Assembly: GCF_001713355.1 (NCBI RefSeq)
Contig: NZ_CP016448.1
Coordinates: forward strand, 558,001 to 622,000
DNA: 64,000 bases
Reading direction: 5' to 3'
DNA from: Methyloversatilis sp. RAC08
GTDB lineage: Bacteria > Pseudomonadota > Gammaproteobacteria > Burkholderiales > Rhodocyclaceae
Part shown: positions 21,513 to 31,306 of the stretch, one piece after another
Position numbering within the stretch: position 1 is the stretch's first letter
Layout: each line of letters opens with the position of its first letter
Position numbers and translations under genes: made by a program
The notes under the pieces: generated by a model
Told to the model about the DNA's origin: nothing
Databases searched by the model: none
Seen by the model: the letters and a program-made list of their open reading frames with translations, nothing else

Positions 21513-22358
21513 TCAGCCTCGGGCGCGCCGCGCCGCCGCGGCGCACAGACACAAGCCGGCCAGCATGGCCATCCAGGCAGCCGGCTCGGGCACCGGTGCC
21601 AGCGCCCGCGCGAGAAAGGCTGTTTCGTACTGCGCCGCGCTAAGCCCGTAGTTGAACACCACATGAAAAGGGTCGGAATCGACGTACAGGCCGCGACCGC
21701 CGACCGACGCCTCATCGGTCAGCTGCAGCGTGACCATGTAGGCACCGCTTGCTGCAGCGCCTTCGATGTACCAGTCGAGATGGGCGTGGAAAGCGCCGTT
21801 GCTGCCGGCATCATCAATCGTGGCCGTCACCGGACCGGCGATGCCAGTGCCGGTGAACAAGGTGCCCGCGGAATAGAGATTGAACGCGGCGGCTGCGCCC
21901 GGCGGTGCGAGACGCGGATTCACCAGCGATTGAATGTAGGCGTTGGCCACCGCAGGCGGCACGGCACCGAACAGGCGCACGCCGACGCCGCTGTAGGCGG
22001 TCGTCCATTCGCCGGTCGCTGGAGTCCATTGCTGCAGCGTACCCAGCGCACGGAAGCCGATGAAGTCGCGCGCGCTTGCGCTGCCGGACAGCGCACCCGC
22101 AAAGGCCTGAAAACCCGGATCGTCGGTGCTTTTCGGCCCGCCCTCGAAATCGCCGAAATCGCCCGGAAACAGCGCATGGCCGGTCAGGTAGTCGAAGGGC
22201 TGGGTATCGAAGGGCAGGTCGCCATAGGCACCGGTGATCAGCTGACTGCCGGCCACCGGGCCGTTGTCGAGGCTGATCGACACATCGAAATGGATGGCGT
22301 GGGCCGACACGGCATGCAGCATCAGCAGGCCGAAGGCAAGTCGGGGCAGGACGGACAT
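21513..22358 (-). CDS. PEP-CTERM sorting-domain protein B of the zinc locus
   Basis: 281 aa. A signal peptide (1-21, ending HAVSAHA) precedes IHFDVSISLDNGPVAGSQL and the block FPGDFGDFEGGPKSTDDPGF shared with protein A at 18523-19242. FHAHLDWYIEG and YMVTLQLTD also align with protein A. The tail is VPEPAAWMAMLAGLCLCAA followed by RRARG. It is convergent with the TonB receptor gene and divergent from the third PEP-CTERM gene across two candidate Zur sites. Role unknown; a metal-binding or receptor-associated surface protein is one possibility. Confidence 0.82.
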   Translation of the reverse strand: MSVLPRLAFGLLMLHAVSAHAIHFDVSISLDNGPVAGSQLITGAYGDLPFDTQPFDYLTGHALFPGDFGDFEGGPKSTDDPGFQAFAGALSGSASARDFIGFRALGTLQQWTPATGEWTTAYSGVGVRLFGAVPPAVANAYIQSLVNPRLAPPGAAAAFNLYSAGTLFTGTGIAGPVTATIDDAGSNGAFHAHLDWYIEGAAASGAYMVTLQLTDEASVGGRGLYVDSDPFHVVFNYGLSAAQYETAFLARALAPVPEPAAWMAMLAGLCLCAAAARRARG

Positions 22359-22388
22359 GGCGGGAACTCCGAGCGAGACGATAGCTGA

Positions 22389-22405
22389 TGATAACGCATT
22401 GCTAT
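22389..22405. promoter_or_regulatory. Candidate Zur operator (site 2)
   Basis: TGATAACGCATTGCTAT lies about 31 bp upstream of the reverse-strand PEP-CTERM gene B start at 22358. It matches the TGATAAcG half of site 3. Weak as a palindrome. Confidence 0.35.
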
Positions 22406-22432
22406 TTACAACAGTGCGCAAGCGGCTTATCT

Positions 22433-22451
22433 TGATAATACGTTATCGTTA
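22433..22451. promoter_or_regulatory. Candidate Zur operator (site 3)
   Basis: TTGATAATACGTTATCGTTA contains the near-perfect palindrome GATAA-TACG-TTATC (22434-22447). It lies about 45 bp before the ATG of the PEP-CTERM gene at 22492, overlapping where a promoter would be. Confidence 0.45.
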
Positions 22452-22491
22452 GTGAATGCGCATCCCACCCCACCCCTGAAGGAGCTGTTTC

Positions 22492-23331
22492 ATGATCAGA
22501 TCAAGTCTGCTGGTGCTGGCCGGCGTGCTGTCGCTGGGCGCCCAGGCCAGCGAGCCGCTGCGCGGCGACGAAGGCATCGGTTACTACGTTGCCGTGGATT
22601 CGCTGGCGACCATCGCATCGGGCACCTATGCCGGACAGGCCAACCCGAATTACGGGCGCCTGACCTTCCTGTTCGACCACGGCAATCACTTCCACGGCAT
22701 TGGCGCCTACAGCTACACCGGCCCGGGCAGCGCACCGGTGGTCAATGGCACCAACGCGAACAACCGCATCCCGGAAACCTACACGCTGGCCGCCCCCCTG
22801 CCGCTGACGGCGGGCAGCGGCAGCTACGCCGGTCTGCTGGTCAGCGGTGTATTGCCCGAATCGGCCCTGCAGCATGAATACAGCTATCTCGGCATGTCAT
22901 CCATCCAGTCGCTGGCGGGCAACCCGGCAGGCAGCGAACGTGATGTGCTGTTCAACAGCAGTGGAGGCCGCTGGAACGGCACGCTCGACAACGTGAGCGT
23001 TGCGCTCAAGCTCGAATCGATCACGCCGGGCCTGAAGGTGGCTGCCAACGGCGACACCGACCTGTTCGACACAGGCAATCTTTACCTGCTCGGCGCCGGC
23101 AACAGCTTCGACTTCCTTCCGGTGTTCTGGACCGCTGCCGGTGCCGCCCCCGGCACCTACAGCGCACAGTTCTCGCTGGTCAACCTGGGCAGCAATCTGG
23201 CCGTACGCGACAGCGGCACCTTCCATTTCGACTTTGCCGTCGCGGCACCGGTGCCCGAACCCGGCACCTGGGCCATGCTGCTCGGCGGCCTTTTCATGAT
23301 CGGTCTGACCGCCGCTCGCCGCGCCCGCTGA
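22492..23331 (+). CDS. PEP-CTERM sorting-domain protein C, all3515-type
   Basis: 279 aa. A signal peptide (1-20, ending LGAQAS) is followed by a His-containing body (FLFDHGNHFHGIGAYSYTGPG) and the tail VPEPGTWAMLLGGLFMIGLT plus AARRAR. The GNHFHGIGAYSYTGP region resembles the family annotated as all3515 Zur-repressed PEP-CTERM proteins; I recall this from family naming and could not search. A good GAAGGAG ribosome site precedes the start. The DUF1826 and GTPase genes follow on the same strand, so this is probably the first gene of a zinc-regulated operon. Confidence 0.8.
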   Translation: MIRSSLLVLAGVLSLGAQASEPLRGDEGIGYYVAVDSLATIASGTYAGQANPNYGRLTFLFDHGNHFHGIGAYSYTGPGSAPVVNGTNANNRIPETYTLAAPLPLTAGSGSYAGLLVSGVLPESALQHEYSYLGMSSIQSLAGNPAGSERDVLFNSSGGRWNGTLDNVSVALKLESITPGLKVAANGDTDLFDTGNLYLLGAGNSFDFLPVFWTAAGAAPGTYSAQFSLVNLGSNLAVRDSGTFHFDFAVAAPVPEPGTWAMLLGGLFMIGLTAARRAR

Positions 23332-23409
23332 ACCTGACCGGCGGGCAGGCCTGCGCCACCCGCCGGGTCAGGGCTCTCTGAACAACATGCTCTGGCCTGC
23401 ACGCCCACC

Positions 23410-24057
23410 ATGAACAAACGTGTATACATCGCCATCGCGCCGCCCTGTCCCGTCACGCGCGACGTCAGCGAACCGGCGGATCTGGCGCTTGTTCTCGATC
23501 CGGACTGCAATCTGGTCCGTCTTGCACGGCCACTGTCGGCCGGGCTGACCGACTATCTGCAGGCTGCCTGCGCAACGGGTGCGCTGCGCAGCGGACTGCG
23601 TACCGAACTTGAGCCCGGCGAAACCCTGGCCGCCGATGCCCTGCCCGATCTGTCAGGACGCGACGCCCTGCGCGAAGAGGTGCGACAGCTCGCATCACTG
23701 CTGGCCGATCTCACCGATTGTCCGAAAGTGGCCGTTCGCATCGAAGTACTCGAACGCGCCATGTGCCCGCGCCTGCATATCGATCACGTGGGCCTGCGCC
23801 TGCTGTGCACCTGGATCGGACCGGCCACCGAATGGCTGGCCGATGCCGACGCCGACCGCAGCCGGCTCGGCACCGATGACGTGATGCCTGATCCGTCGGC
23901 ACTGCGCCGTGCCGACGCCGGCGACATCCTCGTCCTGAAGGGCGAAGGCTGGCCGGGCAATGCCGGCCATGGCGTGATCCACCGGTCGCCGGCGCTGACA
24001 CCGGCGCAACCGCTGCGTATCATCGCGGCGCTCGACGCGCTCTTCCCCATGCCCTGA
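23410..24057 (+). CDS. DUF1826 domain protein
   Basis: 215 aa, the usual family size. Recognisable parts are PKVAVRIEVLERAMCPRLHIDHVGLRLLCTWIGPATEWL and the C-terminal GDILVLKGEGWPGNAGHGVIHRSP. Together they give H-x-D and a later His arranged like a metal-binding double-stranded beta-helix; this reading of the fold is inference. No signal peptide, so cytoplasmic. DUF1826 genes commonly sit beside COG0523 GTPases in zinc-responsive loci, as here (83 bp upstream of the GTPase). No strong ribosome site is seen. Confidence 0.8.
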   Translation: MNKRVYIAIAPPCPVTRDVSEPADLALVLDPDCNLVRLARPLSAGLTDYLQAACATGALRSGLRTELEPGETLAADALPDLSGRDALREEVRQLASLLADLTDCPKVAVRIEVLERAMCPRLHIDHVGLRLLCTWIGPATEWLADADADRSRLGTDDVMPDPSALRRADAGDILVLKGEGWPGNAGHGVIHRSPALTPAQPLRIIAALDALFPMP

Positions 24058-24140
24058 CATCGCACAGCGGTCTGCCCGACAGACCCCGAAGTCCGGACAA
24101 GGCCGGGGCCGTCACCCGACCTTCTGCCCGGACAACCGAC

Positions 24141-25337
24141 ATGCCCGCCATCCTTCCCGTCACCCTGCTTTCCGGCCTGCCCGGCGCCGGAAAAACCACG
24201 TTGCTGAGGCACCTGCGCAATCAGTCCGACGGACAGCGCATCGGCCTCATCGTCAATGAACTGCGCAGCGTCGACATCGACGCTGCAACCGGCGCGGCGC
24301 CAGACGACGTACTTGTCTGCCTGTCGCCGCACGACATGCAGGCCGCCGCGGCGCACTTCGCGCAAGCCGACTTCGACGCGCTGGTCGTCGAGCCCTCGGG
24401 TTTTTCGGAACCGACCGGCATGGTTGAAACCTTCCGTACAGGACTGGGCCAGCACGCCCGCTTCGACACGCTGGTCACGGTGCTCGACGCATGGAACTTC
24501 TACCGCGACTATTTCAGCCGCGACACCGTTGCACAGCGCATGGCAAGCCTGGGGGTGCCGGCCGGAAACGATCAGCGTACGGTGATCGACGTGCTGCTCG
24601 ACCAGGTCGAATTCGCCGACGTGATCGTGCTGAACAAATGCGATCTGGTGAACGATCAGCAGCGCGGCATCCTGCTGGGCATGCTGCGCGCACTCAATCC
24701 GCGGGCGGACCTGATCGAGGCCACGCACGGCCGGGTCGCTGCGGCAAGCGTGCTCGGCACCGGACGTTTCGACCCCGACGCCACGGCTCGTTCCGCCGGC
24801 TGGATGCAACTGATGCGCGGCTCTCCGGTTCCCGAAACGCCAGCCTTCGGCATCCGCAGCTTCACCTGGCAGGCGCGCCGGCCCTTCCATCCGATGCGCT
24901 TTGCACAGCTGATCCACGAAAAGTGGCGCGGCGTGCTGCGCAGCAAGGGCTATTTCTGGCTCGCAAGCCGCAACGGTCACATCGGCGAGTGGGAACAGGG
25001 CGGCGCGATCAGCCGCCTGCGCTCCGGCGGCCACTGGTGGTGTTTCACGCGCGAGGAGGAGTGGCCGCAGGAGGCGGGCCACCTGGCCCACATCCGGTCA
25101 CGCTGGGACGAAACCTGGGGCGATCGCCGGCAGGAACTCGTATTCATCGGCATGGGCATGGATGAGGCCGCGCTGAAGCGCCGCTTCGACGAGTGCCTGC
25201 TGACCGATGAAGAAATGGGCTTTGGCGAAAGCGCCTGGGCCAACCTGACTGATCCGCTGCCCGCGTGGCACGAAGATCACGATGAAGGTGGGCATGGCGA
25301 CCACCCGGGCGACGCCCCCGGGCCGGGCCGCCACTGA
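24141..25337 (+). CDS. COG0523 (CobW/ZigA-like) GTPase lacking the CxCC motif
   Basis: 398 aa. G3E-family GTPase: Walker A GLPGAGKTT (12-20), switch region VVEPSGFSEP, NKCD base-recognition motif, and a CobW C-terminal domain (about 245-370). The C-terminus is His- and Asp-rich (HEDHDEGGHGDHPGD), as in zinc-related members. The conserved GCxCC metal-transfer motif that should follow the NELRSVDID segment is absent; that position reads DDVLVCLSPHDMQ, with a single Cys. Members of this group are proposed zinc metallochaperones. The change is in a normal-looking full-length protein, so it does not look like a pseudogene. Confidence 0.85.
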   Translation: MPAILPVTLLSGLPGAGKTTLLRHLRNQSDGQRIGLIVNELRSVDIDAATGAAPDDVLVCLSPHDMQAAAAHFAQADFDALVVEPSGFSEPTGMVETFRTGLGQHARFDTLVTVLDAWNFYRDYFSRDTVAQRMASLGVPAGNDQRTVIDVLLDQVEFADVIVLNKCDLVNDQQRGILLGMLRALNPRADLIEATHGRVAAASVLGTGRFDPDATARSAGWMQLMRGSPVPETPAFGIRSFTWQARRPFHPMRFAQLIHEKWRGVLRSKGYFWLASRNGHIGEWEQGGAISRLRSGGHWWCFTREEEWPQEAGHLAHIRSRWDETWGDRRQELVFIGMGMDEAALKRRFDECLLTDEEMGFGESAWANLTDPLPAWHEDHDEGGHGDHPGDAPGPGRH

Positions 25338-25341
25338 CGGG

Positions 25342-25581
25342 TCAGCCGCCGGGCACGCCGGTGCGATTGACCTGGCTGTAGAAAATCTTCTGGTTGTGCA
25401 GGCTGCCGAGCAGCTCGTTCAAATCGCGGATCTGACCATCGTTGGCGCGGCTTTCTTCGCTGTTGGCATCACCGCTGGCCAGCACGACATGGGCCAGGAT
25501 ACCGATCCGCTCACGCACGGCCTCTTCGATCAGATCGATCTGTTGAATCGTCAGCTGGAACGACTTCTGGTGTTTCGACAT
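25342..25581 (-). CDS. Small conserved-looking hypothetical protein
   Basis: 79 aa, MSKHQKSFQLTIQQIDLIEEAVRERIG at the start. No signal peptide or membrane segment; predicted mostly helical with a central charged region (SGDANSEESRANDGQIRDLNELLG). It is convergent with the GTPase gene, with only 4 bp between stop codons. A GGGAG-like ribosome site lies upstream of the ATG at 25581. Function unknown; codon use is like its neighbours, which supports it being real. Confidence 0.6.
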   Translation of the reverse strand: MSKHQKSFQLTIQQIDLIEEAVRERIGILAHVVLASGDANSEESRANDGQIRDLNELLGSLHNQKIFYSQVNRTGVPGG

Positions 25582-25869
25582 GGTTCGACTCCCGGGAATT
25601 GCGCAATGCTGCAAGCGTAGCGCGAATCGCCCGCGCGTGTGTTCTGCGCGGCACGCTGGCGCACGCGATTGCCTTCGATCCCGCTGACTGCATCGCCCGC
25701 CCGCCTTTGCGGCCCTTGTGTTTGTAACGGTTACGGATGCACCATGGCGTTGCAACGTGGTGCCGTATCGATGGATGCACTGTCCCGGTACGCATGCCAC
25801 CTGACACATGTGGTGTCCGCAGCAACTTGAACGCGGCCGCTGCACGACGACCAGAGGACACCGGACGCC

Positions 25870-28020
25870 GTGGCTACGAAGCTTCGCAAGGGCACAGTAG
25901 ACAACCCCCCGGTCGGCTCGAACGATCCGGATCAGGACGGCTCACTGTTCCGCGCCCTGCTCGACAAGATGCCCGACGGCGTATTCGTCGCGCAGGACTA
26001 CCGCTTCGTCTTTGCCAACGCCGCCCTTCCGCGCATGCTGGGCTATACCTACGACGAATTCGTCGGCCTGCCCTTCTCGGCGGTGATCCCGCCCGAGATA
26101 CTCGACCTCTGGAACGAACGCTTCCGCGCTCGCATCGGTGAGGGCGACGAGCCGCCGAACACCTACGAAGTCCGCTTCCTGTGCAAGGGTGGCCAGCGCA
26201 AGCTGCCGATCGAACTGAATGCCAACCGCCTGATGTTCGGCGGTCAGCGCAGCGTACTGGGCATCGTGCGCGACATTTCGAACCGCAAGCGCACCCTGGA
26301 GGCCCTGCGTGAAAGCGAGGATCGCTTTCGCGGCAGTTTCGAACAGGCCGCGGTCGGCATGGCGATGGTGGATCTCGACGGCCACTTCCTCAGCGTGAAT
26401 CCCAAGCTGTGCGCCATCCTCGGTTATCCGGCCACTGCGCTGCACGCGCTCACCTTCCAGCAGATCACGCATCCGGACGACCTTGACGCTGATGTCGAGC
26501 TGATGCAGGGCGTGCTGCGTGGCGACCACGCCACCTACACGCTGGAAAAGCGCTACCTGCGTAGCGACGGAAGTGCGCGCTGGGCGAGGTTGACCGTTTC
26601 GCTGATGCGTGAGGCGGATGGCACACCCTCGCACTTCATTTCCGTGGTCGAGGACATCCACGACCAGCGCATGGCGCAGGCCGCGCTGGCCGACAGCGAA
26701 TTGCGCCATCGCCTGCTGATGCACAACCTGCACGCCGGTCTGCTGATCTGCGCACCCGACGCACGCATCACCTACGGCAACCCGGAAGTCTCGCGCATGC
26801 TGCACGCCGACCCCAGGGCCGTGATCGGAAAGTCCGTGCCGGAGCTGGGCTGTACCTTCCGCGACGAGCACGGCAGCCCGCTGTCACTGGAGAACGACCT
26901 GTTGCAACGGGTGCGACATTCCGGCCGGGAGCTGACCGATCTGGTGCTGAGCATCCATCGTTCGGACGACGTCCCGCCGGTCTGGGCGCTGGTGCATGCC
27001 TATCCCGAATTCGACACCTCACGCCGCTTCTCGCGCATCGTGCTGATGTTCATCGACATCACGGATCGCAAGCGACTCGAAGCGGAACTGCTGGCCGACC
27101 GGCAGATGAAGGCGGCTGCCCTCGATGCGATGACCTCGCATGTCGCGGTGCTCGACCGGCAGGGCGTCATCGTCGAAACCAACGCCAGCTGGGGGCGGTT
27201 TGCCGAGCGGGGCGGCTACGGCCGCGGCAAGTCATTCAACGGTGTGAATTACCTCGACGTGCTGGCGCATGTGACCGGTCCGGACGAGGCATATGCCAAA
27301 GCGGCAAGCGACGGCATCGAAGCCGTCATGGCCGGGCGCAGCCCGTTGTTCCAGATGGACTACCCCTGCCACTGCCCGACTGAGCGGCAGTGGTTCGCGA
27401 TGAAGGTGACGCCGATGGACGCGCAGCGCGAGCGCGTGCTGGTCAGTCACGAGAACATCACCAGCATCAAGCTGGCCGAAGAAGCGATCCGCATCCTGGC
27501 CAACACCGATGCATTGACCGGCCTCGCAAACCGGCGCCACTTTCTCGAAATCGCCGAAGAGGAATTCGCGCGTGCGCAGCGCTACAACACACCGCTCGCG
27601 GTGCTGATGGCCGACCTCGACTTCTTCAAGGCGATCAATGACCGCTACGGTCACGCCGGCGGCGACACCGTGCTGCGCCATTTCGCGATCACCCTGTCCA
27701 GCCTGCTGCGCGATTCCGACTCGGCCGGGCGCGTCGGCGGCGAGGAGTTTGCCGTACTGCTGCCGCATACCTCGCTGGACGGCGCACAGGCTTTTGCCGA
27801 ACGACTGATGGAATGCATCGCTGCCACGCCACCCGATATCGACGGCGCCCTGGCGCCCTACACAGTGAGCATGGGCATCAGCGAAATCGATGCCGGCAGC
27901 AAGGATTTTTCTGCCCTGCTGCGCTGTGCCGACGATGCGCTGTACCGCGCCAAGCACAATGGCCGCAATCGCTACGAAGTACTGACTGCGCAAGATCGCA
28001 GCCCGCCGGCCGGCGGCTGA
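25870..28020 (+). CDS. Multi-PAS sensor diguanylate cyclase
   Basis: 716 aa, GTG start. Four PAS-type sensor modules can be traced (about residues 20-140, 148-275, 276-400, 405-530), with repeated PAC-like ends such as VRDISNRKR, VEDIHDQR, FIDITDRKR and HENITSIK. The C-terminal GGDEF domain (about 545-705) has the active-site signature GGEEF near residue 620. An RDSD sequence five residues upstream fits the RxxD inhibitory site, so product inhibition is likely. It makes the second messenger c-di-GMP in response to an unknown signal. No membrane segments, so soluble. Confidence 0.9.
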   Translation: MATKLRKGTVDNPPVGSNDPDQDGSLFRALLDKMPDGVFVAQDYRFVFANAALPRMLGYTYDEFVGLPFSAVIPPEILDLWNERFRARIGEGDEPPNTYEVRFLCKGGQRKLPIELNANRLMFGGQRSVLGIVRDISNRKRTLEALRESEDRFRGSFEQAAVGMAMVDLDGHFLSVNPKLCAILGYPATALHALTFQQITHPDDLDADVELMQGVLRGDHATYTLEKRYLRSDGSARWARLTVSLMREADGTPSHFISVVEDIHDQRMAQAALADSELRHRLLMHNLHAGLLICAPDARITYGNPEVSRMLHADPRAVIGKSVPELGCTFRDEHGSPLSLENDLLQRVRHSGRELTDLVLSIHRSDDVPPVWALVHAYPEFDTSRRFSRIVLMFIDITDRKRLEAELLADRQMKAAALDAMTSHVAVLDRQGVIVETNASWGRFAERGGYGRGKSFNGVNYLDVLAHVTGPDEAYAKAASDGIEAVMAGRSPLFQMDYPCHCPTERQWFAMKVTPMDAQRERVLVSHENITSIKLAEEAIRILANTDALTGLANRRHFLEIAEEEFARAQRYNTPLAVLMADLDFFKAINDRYGHAGGDTVLRHFAITLSSLLRDSDSAGRVGGEEFAVLLPHTSLDGAQAFAERLMECIAATPPDIDGALAPYTVSMGISEIDAGSKDFSALLRCADDALYRAKHNGRNRYEVLTAQDRSPPAGG

Positions 28021-28058
28021 GCCACGACCGGCCGGGAACAGCTGCCGCGGGCAGTCGC

Positions 28059-29039
28059 TTAAGCCACCTGCCGGGTCGCGCGGCAGGCCACACCAGCGCG
28101 CAGCGTGCGCGCCAGCGACTGCAGCGAGCCGCCCGCCTGATAGCTGAAACTCACGTCGAGCCCCTCGCCCGCCTTCAGGCTGATCGGCGCATCGAGCGGC
28201 AGCACGAGATAGTCATTGAGCCAGTCCACCGTGTCGCCTTCGGCAGCGCGGATCGCGAGAATGTTCTTGGTGACGAAGCGCAGCGCATTCACCGTGCCTT
28301 CCTGCTCCATCGTGAAACTGCCGGCCCAGCGGATGTCCGGCGACACGCCGTCATCGAAGTCGAGCACGCTGTAGACCTGCGGCGCGGCCAGTTCCAGCGA
28401 TCCTTCATGCACTGCGCCGACGCGCTGGAACTGCATGATCGGTGCCTGGAAGCCGAAGAAATCATAGGTCTGCTGCAGCGGCTGTACCGCCATGACGGCT
28501 GCGGTCGGAATGAACACCGGCAGACGGTCGCCGAAGCGCGCGCGGTAGCGCGCCTTGAACGCATTGATCACCTCGACCTGCTTCTCGCGCAGCATGCCGA
28601 CGTGGATCATTTCGCAGATCACGACATCGACCGGTTCCGGCGGCAGGTACTCGAAGGCGTCGCCATGCACCACCTCGACCTTGTGGCCGTTGGCGTTGTA
28701 CGCCAGCAGTCGGCGCGCCTCGGTCACCATGTCCGGGTTGTATTCCACACACCACACCTTGCTCGCGTGCGCCGCGGCGAAGCACGACAGCACGCCGGTG
28801 CCGCCGCCCAGTTCGAGCACGCGCGCGCCCGGGAACACCACGTGGTCGATGGCCGCCTTGAAGTTGGCCATGCGATTGGCGTCCATCAGCATGTTGTGGT
28901 GGTAATGCAGGGGAATGAACTGGCCCAGGTAATGCGGCTCGGCAATCTCCTCGCGCAGTACGGCCTCGGACGAGGAATCGGCCTGCGGGCGCAGGAATCG
29001 GACTGCGGGTTCCATCAAAGACATGTCGAGCCCCTTCAC
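28059..29039 (-). CDS. Class I SAM-dependent methyltransferase, PRMT-like
   Basis: 326 aa from a GTG at 29039 (an ATG at 29024 is an alternative). The SAM-binding motif ARVLELGGGTGVLSCFAA is preceded by YHHNMLMDANRM, and VICEMIHVGMLREKQV resembles the double-E loop of protein arginine methyltransferases. The C-terminal half is beta-rich like the PRMT barrel. Substrate unknown. Its GTG overlaps the TGA of a small upstream ORF (GTGA), suggesting coupled translation. Bacterial PRMT-like enzymes act on varied substrates, so protein arginine is not assured. Confidence 0.8.
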   Translation of the reverse strand: MKGLDMSLMEPAVRFLRPQADSSSEAVLREEIAEPHYLGQFIPLHYHHNMLMDANRMANFKAAIDHVVFPGARVLELGGGTGVLSCFAAAHASKVWCVEYNPDMVTEARRLLAYNANGHKVEVVHGDAFEYLPPEPVDVVICEMIHVGMLREKQVEVINAFKARYRARFGDRLPVFIPTAAVMAVQPLQQTYDFFGFQAPIMQFQRVGAVHEGSLELAAPQVYSVLDFDDGVSPDIRWAGSFTMEQEGTVNALRFVTKNILAIRAAEGDTVDWLNDYLVLPLDAPISLKAGEGLDVSFSYQAGGSLQSLARTLRAGVACRATRQVA

Positions 29040-29275
29040 GAAGTCGTTGGTTCGGCCTGGATCGGCGCGCCTTTGCCGGTAGAGGCAGCCGTCGGGTCAG
29101 GCTTGCCGGCAACATCTGCCGGAAACCGGTCGCCGAAGACCGGAGCGCCGTCACCGGTGGCCGCTGCAGCCGGTGACGAAGTCTCCATTGCAGCAACCGT
29201 GCCAGCTGCGGCGGCCGTGTCGGCGCCGCGTGCCCGGTACGTGGAACAAAAGTCGATGACCAGCCGAGCGCGCAA
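29036..29275 (-). CDS. Possible small Ala/Pro/Gly-rich protein coupled to the methyltransferase
   Basis: 79 aa from a TTG at 29275, or 50 aa from the ATG at 29188. The C-terminal part contains two related TG-x-GAP segments (TGDGAPVFGDRF and TGKGAPIQAEP). It has no recognised domain. Its TGA overlaps the GTG of the methyltransferase gene, which is the main reason to list it. The ribosome sites are weak and the composition is simple, so it may be spurious. If real it could be a substrate or a leader; that is speculation. Confidence 0.35.
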   Translation of the reverse strand: MRARLVIDFCSTYRARGADTAAAAGTVAAMETSSPAAAATGDGAPVFGDRFPADVAGKPDPTAASTGKGAPIQAEPTTS

Positions 29276-29325
29276 GGCGCGCGGCCTTGTTCGGGGAAAA
29301 GCGTCGGGGAAACTGCTGGGACAAC

Positions 29326-29349
29326 AAAAAAGCGCCCCGAAAGGCGCTT
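29326..29349 (-). terminator. Terminator after the tRNA-Ser gene
   Basis: On the reverse strand the stem AAGCGCC/GGCGCTT is followed by TTTTT. It lies about 15 nt past the tRNA 3' end. Confidence 0.85.
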
Positions 29350-29361
29350 GATTGCTTGCTG

Positions 29362-29453
<92 letters not shown>

Positions 29454-29517
29454 GGGGTACTGCGGCACTTCATGGTCGTGAAGCGGCGCGCAGTGTAGCA
29501 CAGGGCGCGCGGCGCCG

Positions 29518-29541
29518 GAAAAGAGGGCGCGTTTTCGCGCC
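29518..29541 (-). terminator. Probable terminator after serS
   Basis: On the reverse strand GGCGCG-AAAA-CGCGCC is followed by CTCTTTT. It lies about 10 nt past the serS stop codon and before the tRNA gene. The T-run is short. Confidence 0.6.
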
Positions 29542-29551
29542 GGGCGGGCGT

Positions 29552-30949
<1,398 letters not shown>

Positions 30950-31012
30950 CTAACAGCGACCACCGCCCGCAACGGTATAGTAAGGAAGCCTTTCCCTTCT
31001 CACGCAATCGTC

Positions 31013-31279
31013 ATGCTTTCACTTCGAGACTGTCTCGATCACAGCAATCTGAGCGAACTGGAAGTCGGTGTGCTCGCCGACTACACCGGTCTGCCGACCA
31101 TGCTCGCCGCCACGCTGGCGGGCGCAATGCTGCAAAGCGAAGGCGGCGCCGACCTGATGCTGCGCATCCTGCAGGACGCCGATAAGCAGGCGTCCGAGCA
31201 CCTGGACCTTGATCAGCGCAAACGCACCAAGGCCGCGATCGAACGCTTCTGCACCGTGCATCGTCCCGAGTTGCACTGA
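31013..31279 (+). CDS. Small hypothetical protein
   Basis: 88 aa from the ATG at 31013 (MLSLRDCLDHSNLSELEVGVLADYTGL). Predicted helical and soluble; LDLDQRKRTKAAIERFCTVHRPE forms the C-terminus. I do not recognise a named domain. The composition and frame use fit the neighbouring genes. The frame is open further up but MLSLRDCLDHSNL looks like the natural start. It lies just before a REP element. Confidence 0.6.
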   Translation: MLSLRDCLDHSNLSELEVGVLADYTGLPTMLAATLAGAMLQSEGGADLMLRILQDADKQASEHLDLDQRKRTKAAIERFCTVHRPELH

Positions 31280-31306
31280 GGCGACCCACTCTGGCAGAGA
31301 CCTAAC

